Below, in pieces: positions 15,684 to 21,901 of a stretch of DNA of 21,901 nucleotides. The notes under the pieces are model-generated. The model saw only the letters and a list, made by a program, of their open reading frames with translations, was not told the DNA's origin and did not search any database. Both the position numbers and the translations under genes were made by a program. The number at the start of each line of letters is the position of its first letter. The first letter of the stretch is position 1. The DNA comes from Calditrichota bacterium (GTDB taxonomy: Bacteria; Zhuqueibacterota; Zhuqueibacteria; Oleimicrobiales; Geothermoviventaceae). Location: NCBI GenBank assembly GCA_013152765.1, contig JAADFT010000525.1:1-21901 (forward strand), written 5' to 3'.

Positions 15684-17012
15684 ATGCCGTCAGGAGAACT
15701 GAGTCGCAGGGAATTTCTGCGGGTTGCAGGTGTTGCGTCAGCGGCCGTTGGCGCTGGTCTGTCGTTCGCATCCAAAGCCGCGGGAAAAGATCGGCCACCT
15801 AACGTCATTCTGATCGTCAGCGACGACCAGGGAACGGTGGACATGGGGTGCTACGGGGCCAAGGATCTGATTACCCCGAACATGGACCGTTTGGCTGCGC
15901 GCGGCATTCGGTTCACACAGTTCTACGTTGGGGCACCCATCTGTTCCCCGTCAAGGGCGGCTCTGATGACCGGCCGCTACCCGCAGCACGCCGGCCTCGC
16001 CACCAACGCGTACGGCGACCGCGGCCTGCCCACCGATCAGGTGACCCTGGCAGACGTCATGAAAGCGGCAGGGTACCGAACGGCGATCTTCGGGAAATGG
16101 CACCTTGGTGAGACGCTGCCGCTCAGTCCCAACGCACGCGGTTTCGACGAATTCCTGGGCTTCAAGGTCGGTTGCATCGACAACTACTCGCACTTTTTCT
16201 ACTGGCACGGGCCGAACCGCCACGATTTGTGGCTGAACGAAGAAGAACACTGGGAACCCGGTGTGTACTTTCCGGACATCGTGGTGCGCGAGGCCACCCG
16301 GTTCCTGGAAGAAAACCGCGACCGTCCGTTCTTTCTCTACCTGCCGTTCAACCTGCCGCATTACCCGCTGCAGCCGGAACGCCGGTTTGTGAAGCTGTAC
16401 AGCCAGATGCAGGATCCACGCCGCAAGCGTTACGCCGCTTTCTTGACGACGCTGGACGACAAGCTCGGGACCATTTTGAAGAAGGTGGACGATCTTGGAC
16501 TGACAGAAAACACTCTGGTGATCTACTTCAGTGACCACGGCCACAGTACGGAGGAACGGGCATTCGGAGGAGGCGGAAGCGCAGGACCCTACCGCGGACA
16601 CAAGTTCACCGTGTGGGAAGGCGGAATCCGGGTGCCGGCCATCGTGTCCTGGCCGGGACACTTGCCCGAGGGCGAGGTGCGAGACCAGCTCGTGGCCAGC
16701 ATGGACCTGATGCCCACAATTGCCGACCTCTGCGGCGCCAGGTTGCCGTCCGTTTCTCTGGACGGGCGCAGCTTGCGTCGGGTGCTGGAGTCGCCGGACG
16801 CCCCGACACCGCACCCCGTGATGCACTGGGCTGCGGGCAAACGCTGGGCAGTGCGACGTGGGAAGTGGAAACTGGTGTTCGACAAAGAACTCTTTCTTGC
16901 TGACCTGGAGGCCGACCCGTCCGAGTCGGTCAATCTGGCGAGCAAATTCCCTGACGTGGTGCGCGACCTGAAACACGAACACGAACGCTGGCTGGCCGAG
17001 GTGACCCGGTAG
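15684..17012 (+). CDS. Tat-exported S1 family sulfatase (sulfatase 3)
   Basis: A compact type I sulfatase of about 442 residues with a Tat leader (SRREFLR, then an Ala/Val/Gly-rich segment ending near ASKAAG). The formylglycine signature is CSPSR with C87 in GAPICSPSRAALMTGRYPQHAG. Metal ligands are the DD pair D47/D48 (VSDDQG) and SDHGH (D284, H285). GKWHLGETLPLSPNARGFDEF and WEGGIRVPAIVSWPG place it with arylsulfatase A/N-acetylgalactosamine-6-sulfatase-like S1 members. GGGAGG lies 6 bases before the ATG at 15684; a GTG two codons earlier overlaps that site. It is separated from the DUF1080 gene by a strong terminator, so it has its own transcription. It faces the DUF2784 gene tail to tail with a 37-base gap that holds no visible terminator. 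Confidence 0.92.
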   Translation: MPSGELSRREFLRVAGVASAAVGAGLSFASKAAGKDRPPNVILIVSDDQGTVDMGCYGAKDLITPNMDRLAARGIRFTQFYVGAPICSPSRAALMTGRYPQHAGLATNAYGDRGLPTDQVTLADVMKAAGYRTAIFGKWHLGETLPLSPNARGFDEFLGFKVGCIDNYSHFFYWHGPNRHDLWLNEEEHWEPGVYFPDIVVREATRFLEENRDRPFFLYLPFNLPHYPLQPERRFVKLYSQMQDPRRKRYAAFLTTLDDKLGTILKKVDDLGLTENTLVIYFSDHGHSTEERAFGGGGSAGPYRGHKFTVWEGGIRVPAIVSWPGHLPEGEVRDQLVASMDLMPTIADLCGARLPSVSLDGRSLRRVLESPDAPTPHPVMHWAAGKRWAVRRGKWKLVFDKELFLADLEADPSESVNLASKFPDVVRDLKHEHERWLAEVTR

Positions 17013-17049
17013 CGCTCGCTGGCAAAACGTGTGTTCTGTGCAGGGCTTC

Positions 17050-17415
17050 TCACGCTTTTCGCCGTCGGTGGAAAGCGAGGGTGTAGAGGAGTACGTTCAC
17101 AGCGACCACAACCGTGCCCAGCACAAGTTGTACGGTCCGCGTCAGACCTTCCGGGTAAAGAATTGGGAGGAGGTAGTGTTCTACGAAACCCGTGGTGTAG
17201 GCAGCGGCTCCTGCCCGGACTCGTAGCCAGTTTTCCAGCGGCGTCAGCGGGCAGATCCAGCCGACGAACTCGATGGCGGCTCCGTAAACCGCGCACGGGA
17301 GGTGAAACCAGGCTACGCGCGGTTTCCAGATGACCAGCAGCCCGCCGAGGACAACGAACAGGACGAAGAGAAAATGCAGCAGAACGACGAGCTCGGCGAG
17401 AAACAACGCAAACAC
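17050..17415 (-). CDS. DUF2784 family small membrane protein
   Basis: A 121-residue protein, the only real - strand gene here. It matches DUF2784: helix 1 with LVVLLHFLFVLFVVLGG (H14), a basic turn, AWFHLPC (H38), an AIEFVGWICPLTPLE block (E49, 52-61), EHYLLPILYP (79-88) and a last hydrophobic helix before RRRK. It is predicted to have about four membrane segments. Conserved His, Glu and Cys in or near helices suggest metal or cofactor binding, but the family has no established function. The GTG at 17415 is chosen because GGAGG lies 8 bases upstream; a longer frame to 17499 lacks a site and would prepend a non-conserved tail. It runs convergent with sulfatase 3 and divergent from the GH-like gene. 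Confidence 0.88.
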   Translation of the reverse strand: MFALFLAELVVLLHFLFVLFVVLGGLLVIWKPRVAWFHLPCAVYGAAIEFVGWICPLTPLENWLRVRAGAAAYTTGFVEHYLLPILYPEGLTRTVQLVLGTVVVAVNVLLYTLAFHRRRKA

Positions 17416-17423
17416 GGCGCTTC

Positions 17424-17428
17424 CCTCC
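17424..17428 (-). promoter_or_regulatory. Ribosome binding site of the DUF2784 gene
   Basis: On the - strand the sequence reads GAGGAGGGAAGCGCC followed by GTG at 17415. GGAGG sits 8 bases before the start. It supports the 121-residue product and implies that the apparent + strand reading frame over 17302-17415 is not coding. Confidence 0.65.
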
Positions 17429-17472
17429 TCAAACGGCAGCGAGCACCGGTGCAGCACTCTGACGCTGCAACT

Positions 17473-19971
17473 GTGGACAAGCGCGACGCCGCGGCTCAAA
17501 CGCCGGACACGGCGCTCCGTGACTGGCCAGCCCGTGCGCAGGGGAAACAGGTCTCGTGGCCAACGGTCGTACTCTTTCTGTTTCTTCTTGCACTCTCCGG
17601 ACTGGTGTCGGTTCCGGCTGAGGCGTCCTGTGAGCGGGAGCTGGCGATTGTGGTGGCGGACTCCGCGGCAAACCTGGCTGCCCGTGTGCTACGGGAAGAG
17701 GTGAAACTGCGGTCCGGCTGTCGCTGGGAACTTCGCACGAAGAGGCCGCCGTCGGTGACTGGAGTTGTCTACGTAGGAGTGGGGCAACTTCCACAGACCG
17801 CACCGGTGACGCTGCGTCGCATTCTGCACACCTTGCCGGAGCCGGGTCCGGAAGGATTTCGACTCGTCGTCCGGGGAAGACCCGTGCTGGTAGCCGCAGT
17901 GGTCGGTGCTGATGCCAGAGGGGCCCTGTACGGCGTGGGGCGTCTTCTCAGGAAACTGGCCCTGCGCCCGGGCAGGGTGGAGTTTCCGGACTCTCTGGCA
18001 CTCTCCACAACGCCGGCACACCGAATCCGCGGTGTGCAGATGACCTACCACCCCACAACCAACACGTACGACGCGTGGGTGCCTGAGCAGTTCGAGCGCT
18101 ACGTCCGGGATCTGGTGCTGTTCGGGGCTAACAGCGTCGAGATTCTCGGGGCCGGTGCGGACGGACGCTACGTCGGTCCGCTGATGAAACTGCCACCCGA
18201 ACAAATGATGGTCGAGCAGGCGCGCATTCTGGCCCGCTACAACCTGGACGTGTGGCTCTTCTACCCAAATCGACGCAAGTCTTTTCGTGATCCCGACGTT
18301 GCCGCAAAAGAGCTCCGAGCGCGAGCGGAAGTCTTCCGCAGTCTACCTCGCCTCGACCATGTTTTTGTCCCCGGTGGCGACCCCGGCGAAGTTCCCGTTG
18401 GAGAGCTGTTTCCCTGGCTCGACCGTGTCGCCGAGGTGCTGCGCCGGTTTCATCCGAAAGCGGACATCTGGGTGTCGCCGCAAAACCCGCACGCGACGAG
18501 CGCCTGGCTGGACACATTCGTGCAGAACGTGAACCGGAAGCCCAAGTGGTTGGGTGGCGTCGTGTACGGGCCCTGGGTGGCTCTGCCGCTACCCGAGCTG
18601 CGGCGGCGCGTGCGTCCCGACGTGCCCATCCGCAGGTACCCGGACATCACGCACACGATCAGTTGTCAGTATCCGGTGCCGCGCTGGGACGTCGCCTGGG
18701 CGCTGACCCTGGGGCGCGAACCGATCAACCCGCGGCCCAGGGCGATCAAGCGCATCGAAAACGTGTTTCACGACCTTGTGGCGGGGGGCATCCCTTACTC
18801 GGAGGGCGTGAATGACGACGTGAACAAATTCGTGTGGCTGGACCAGGCCTGGGATCCGAAGACGCCGGTGCTGGAAACCCTGCGGGACTACGCGCGGCTC
18901 TTCATCAGTCCCGAGTGGGACGAAGCGCTGGCTAAGGGATTTCTGGCTTTGGAGGCGAACTGGCAGGGAGCCCTTCTGGCCAACGAGAATGTGGAAACGA
19001 CGCGGTTGCAGTGGGAGACGCTGGAGAAATGCGTGCCGTCAAGGGTGCGGCGTAACTTCCGGTTTCAGATGGGGTTGTTGCGAGCGCTGTGCGACGCGCT
19101 CGTGCGGCGGCGTTTGATTTGGGACACCGCCAGGGAAGAACGAGCGCTTCAACTACTTCGCCAGGCTCGGGTGCTCGGAGCAGAGGCTGCCCTGCAGGAG
19201 GCGGAGGCGTGTCTGCTGGAGCAGGAGGCGGACGACCCCGTCCGAGAGCTTCGCCGGCGCTGCTGGGCTTTGGGCGATTCGCTGTTTCGGGGGATTGGTC
19301 TACAATTGTCGGTGACGCGTTACGGAGCTGCGTCTCGCGAGCGAGGCGCTTTTCTGGACGCCCTGGATGAGCCGCTGAACAACGTTCGCTGGTTGCTGGC
19401 GCGGTTTCGGGAGGCCCGTGCTCGACCCACGGAGGAAGAGCGGGTTCGGGCGATCGATCGCATTTTGCACTGGTGCGACCCAGGGCCGGGTGGATTCTAC
19501 GACGACCTCGGCTCGTGGCAGTCGTGGACACGTGTGGTAGCAGCGACGGATTGGTGGGAAGATCCCGGCACGTTCTTCACGCCGCGGGTGAGTTTCACAA
19601 CCGGGTTGCGGCGGGACGAGGTGCCGTGGGGGAAACAGCGCGGAATCGAAGGACCAGCTGTTCGCCTTTCCTGGTGGCGCCAGCTGACCACGCTCTACCG
19701 CACGCCGCTGCGGCTGCGCTACGCGAACCTTGATCCGCACGCTGCCTACCGGCTCCGCGTGAACGTGCTCGGCCGTTTTCGCTCGCGGATGAAGCTGGTG
19801 GCCGACAGCACGTGGGTGATTCACGATTTTCTGAGGCGCGAGCGTGGATTCCTCCGGGAATTTGACGTTCCGAAAGAGGCCACCGCCGACGGCGAACTGC
19901 TGCTGGAGTGGACCTGTCCCGATGGTGACCGGGGCGCTCAAGTAGCGGAGGTGTGGTTGATCCGGAAGTGA
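17473..19971 (+). CDS. Large secreted GH20/GH67-like glycoside hydrolase-related protein
   Basis: About 832 residues from the GTG at 17473; the start is uncertain (GTG 17449 or ATG 17374 are in frame, the latter overlapping the DUF2784 gene on the other strand, and none has a good ribosome site). A Sec signal core (VVLFLFLLALSGLVSVPAEA) follows a longish N-terminus. Next comes an alpha/beta domain like the N-terminal domain of GH20 hexosaminidases and GH67 glucuronidases, with EGFRLVV and GADARGALYGVGRLL. Then a TIM-barrel-like part: HRIRGVQM, GANSVEILGAG, HVFVPGGDPGE, WVSPQNPH and GIPYSEGVNDDVNKFVWLD (E444, D448, D449), followed by a helical region and a beta-rich C-terminus. It is probably a glycan-active enzyme; the catalytic pair cannot be assigned. 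Alternative: a GH115- or GH84-like relative. Confidence 0.75.
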   Translation: MDKRDAAAQTPDTALRDWPARAQGKQVSWPTVVLFLFLLALSGLVSVPAEASCERELAIVVADSAANLAARVLREEVKLRSGCRWELRTKRPPSVTGVVYVGVGQLPQTAPVTLRRILHTLPEPGPEGFRLVVRGRPVLVAAVVGADARGALYGVGRLLRKLALRPGRVEFPDSLALSTTPAHRIRGVQMTYHPTTNTYDAWVPEQFERYVRDLVLFGANSVEILGAGADGRYVGPLMKLPPEQMMVEQARILARYNLDVWLFYPNRRKSFRDPDVAAKELRARAEVFRSLPRLDHVFVPGGDPGEVPVGELFPWLDRVAEVLRRFHPKADIWVSPQNPHATSAWLDTFVQNVNRKPKWLGGVVYGPWVALPLPELRRRVRPDVPIRRYPDITHTISCQYPVPRWDVAWALTLGREPINPRPRAIKRIENVFHDLVAGGIPYSEGVNDDVNKFVWLDQAWDPKTPVLETLRDYARLFISPEWDEALAKGFLALEANWQGALLANENVETTRLQWETLEKCVPSRVRRNFRFQMGLLRALCDALVRRRLIWDTAREERALQLLRQARVLGAEAALQEAEACLLEQEADDPVRELRRRCWALGDSLFRGIGLQLSVTRYGAASRERGAFLDALDEPLNNVRWLLARFREARARPTEEERVRAIDRILHWCDPGPGGFYDDLGSWQSWTRVVAATDWWEDPGTFFTPRVSFTTGLRRDEVPWGKQRGIEGPAVRLSWWRQLTTLYRTPLRLRYANLDPHAAYRLRVNVLGRFRSRMKLVADSTWVIHDFLRRERGFLREFDVPKEATADGELLLEWTCPDGDRGAQVAEVWLIRK

Positions 19972-20122
19972 AGCGGGGAAGTTGCGACGCCGGAGCCTTG
20001 CGTGTCGACCAGCTCGGGAAACGGCGTTGGGGGCGGATGAGGATCGAGTGCTCCTGGGTTTCAGATGAGCTCCTGCGAGACCCGCCACTATTTCGGACCA
20101 GTGTGGAGAGGAGGGACCAACG

Positions 20123-21901
20123 GTGAACGACACGGGTGACTCTTGCTGTCGCAAGTTCCTGAAACGGTTCGGCATGCTTGCTGTCTTCTCGATTGTGCTG
20201 GTTTGGTGGTTGGCACCTGCTCAGGCTGGTTGGCCCAAGTTTCTGGCTTACTCGGCCCGGCCCAATCCCTACCTGACCGACCATGCTGCCGATGTTGCTT
20301 CCCTCTACGACGGGTTGATTTTCCCACTCGGTGACTGGGAACGATCCATCCCGAAGCTTCTCGGTGTGGACGGTCGTGCACCTCTGGACAGTTCGTGGCT
20401 CGCCGAAGCCAGGCGCAACCTTGCGGCATTGCGGCGAGCTGGTGCCACGGAGAATCTGCTCGACGTTTCCTTCGCCGCGAACGGTACCTGGCCGACGCAA
20501 GAGACACTGCTGTCGCCGGAGTTCGCAGCCAAGATGGCACGCTACTTTGGCCGACTGGCCGAGGTTGCGCATGACCTTGGGTTCCGGGGTGTGTGCATCG
20601 ACCTGGAGTACCCCTACCCGCGCTACGAGCTGGACCACCCACAGTACGATTACAGCACCACGACCCCGGGGCAGCTCCTCGAAGCTGCAGAACGCGAGGG
20701 GTACGCTGTGGGCGAAAGCGTCCTGGATGCTTACCCGGATGCCGTTGTGTGGACCCTGCCGGGAGTGGTGCGTGGCCGGCCAATTGCCCGTGCGTTCTGG
20801 TTCGGATTGCTCAAAGCGATGGCTGAGCGTGATGCGCCCGGAGGGCTACACCTGGGAATGGAATTCACTTACTCGCTGCTGGATCCGGCCACGATTCTGG
20901 CCAGCACGCGTGCAGAAGAACTCGCCTTGAGCACACTGGCGGATTCAACGTTGCTCAGCTACTGGCAGCGCCGGTGCAGCACGGCCCCTGGTGTGTGGCC
21001 GCTTCACATGGTGGAAACCGGCGGAAAAGGGTACCCGGTACGTCCGTGGAAAGCGGAAATCACCGAGCTACGGCACGAAGTTGCGTTGCTGGCAGCTGTG
21101 ACGAAACGCTACCTCTGGTCGTACACGGGAACGCCTGTGTGGTACCTGTACACTCCAGAGCTCGGAAAACGGTACGGCTTGCGAAAGCAGGTTTTCCGAC
21201 GTCCGGATGTGGACATTCGCGACTGGCACCGGCTTTTGCGGGAGAAACCGGTGCTGGTCGACCGCACGTCGCCGCTGTGGCCGTGGGTGGAGGCGATCCG
21301 TGCGTACGACCAAGGGCGTTTGAGCGGAGAGGCTTTGTGCTGGCGGTTTGGAACCCCGGCGCGCTGGTGGACGCTCATTCCGCTGGCAAATCCAAAGAAT
21401 GGGGCCGCGTTCTCGGTACCCGAAGCCCTGGAGGTCACGCCTGATCCGGGGCCAGCGTTCATCGGCCGCGACGGGGTGGTTCGCTGGTTCGTGTGGGAAA
21501 ATCTGGACCCACGCGGAGCCGTGAGTCCACGGACAATCCTGGATTGGTGGAACACCGACAGCTCAGCGGCGGTGTTCGTCGCCAGCGTGTGGAGTGAGCG
21601 GCCGCGAGACGTGTACGTGGAAATCGGCTGGGACGACGGGCTTCTCGTCACACTGAACGCCGACACCGTGCTGGATCACCGGGCGTACCCGACCCGTGGG
21701 CACGGCTGGCAGTACCGGGACCGGTACATTTTCGAGGACCAGGCTCTGGTGCACTTGCCTGCGGGTACGTCTACACTACGGGTGTTGTCGCTGAACTCGC
21801 ACGGTAACTGGGTGTTTTCTCTGCGCTTCGTCGACGAGCGTGGGCTCCCCGTGCCTGATTTGCGTTTCGGTTTGCCGAACGACCCGTGCGGTCGACGGTG
21901 A
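20123..21901 (+). CDS. Secreted putative barrel-fold protein, unrecognised, possible glycoside hydrolase
   Basis: A complete 592-residue protein whose TGA is the last codon of the window. The GTG start follows GAGAGGAGGGA. A signal peptide (cut after AQA) leads into a region with alternating strand/helix character: FLAYSARPNP, VASLYDGLIFPLGDW, NLLDVSFAANG, GFRGVCIDLEYPYP (D160, E162), AVVWTLPG, LHLGMEFTYSLLD, then KRYLWSYTGTPVWYL. The acidic residues at strand ends fit a TIM-barrel hydrolase. Residues ~490-575 resemble a beta-sandwich carbohydrate-binding module, with GWDDGLLVTLNAD and HLPAGTSTLRVLSLNSHGNWVFSLRF. No named family was recognised. It lies 151 bases after the GH20/GH67-like gene in the same direction, so the two may act on the same substrate. 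Confidence 0.72.
   Translation: MNDTGDSCCRKFLKRFGMLAVFSIVLVWWLAPAQAGWPKFLAYSARPNPYLTDHAADVASLYDGLIFPLGDWERSIPKLLGVDGRAPLDSSWLAEARRNLAALRRAGATENLLDVSFAANGTWPTQETLLSPEFAAKMARYFGRLAEVAHDLGFRGVCIDLEYPYPRYELDHPQYDYSTTTPGQLLEAAEREGYAVGESVLDAYPDAVVWTLPGVVRGRPIARAFWFGLLKAMAERDAPGGLHLGMEFTYSLLDPATILASTRAEELALSTLADSTLLSYWQRRCSTAPGVWPLHMVETGGKGYPVRPWKAEITELRHEVALLAAVTKRYLWSYTGTPVWYLYTPELGKRYGLRKQVFRRPDVDIRDWHRLLREKPVLVDRTSPLWPWVEAIRAYDQGRLSGEALCWRFGTPARWWTLIPLANPKNGAAFSVPEALEVTPDPGPAFIGRDGVVRWFVWENLDPRGAVSPRTILDWWNTDSSAAVFVASVWSERPRDVYVEIGWDDGLLVTLNADTVLDHRAYPTRGHGWQYRDRYIFEDQALVHLPAGTSTLRVLSLNSHGNWVFSLRFVDERGLPVPDLRFGLPNDPCGRR

Noticed and set aside
1..21901. Mobile elements, CRISPR arrays, tRNA or rRNA genes
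   Set aside because: No transposase or integrase, no regularly spaced repeats and no tRNA or rRNA-like segments were recognised on reading the window.

Overview
This is a GC-rich bacterial window. It is densely coded: 13 confident genes, 12 on the + strand and one small gene on the - strand. GTG starts are very common (7 to 8 of 13). Four proteins carry twin-arginine (Tat) leaders with an RREFxK/R core, and all secreted hydrolases have their own export signal. No marker gene fixes the phylum. The mix of multiple Tat-exported S1 sulfatases, DUF362, DUF1080 (3-keto-disaccharide hydrolase) and large GH20/GH67-like secreted proteins is typical of glycan-degrading lineages such as Planctomycetota, Verrucomicrobiota, Hydrogenedentota or other FCB/PVC-side candidate phyla; this placement is inference.

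Layout. 1-50: probable 3' tail of an upstream gene. 72-7761: a secreted GH2 beta-galactosidase, Tat sulfatase 1, a Tat-exported DUF362 protein, and Tat sulfatase 2 (possibly a lipoprotein). 7789-8559: a secreted protein with an NlpC/P60-like Cys/His pattern. 8725-12847: an ion and solute module made of a K+-channel-like pore protein, an APC-family permease and a ClC chloride channel with a C-terminal RCK_C/TrkA_C-like domain. 13091-15426: a PhoD-like metallophosphoesterase with TPR-like N-terminal helices, then a secreted DUF1080 protein, ending in a strong intrinsic terminator at 15482-15545. 15684-17012: Tat sulfatase 3. 17050-17415 (minus): a DUF2784 membrane protein. About 17473-21901: two large secreted proteins. 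The first resembles the GH20/GH67 domain pattern; the second is an unrecognised putative (beta/alpha)-barrel protein with a C-terminal beta-sandwich-like region.

How it may work together. GH2, three FGly-type sulfatases, DUF1080 and the two large GH-like proteins suggest extracytoplasmic breakdown of a sulfated, galactose-containing glycan or glycoconjugate. No SusC/SusD pair, sugar transporter, regulator or formylglycine-generating enzyme lies in the window, so uptake and sulfatase maturation must be encoded elsewhere. The channel/permease/ClC trio looks like a separate membrane-homeostasis block. No RNA genes, CRISPR arrays, insertion sequences, integrases or phage genes were seen.
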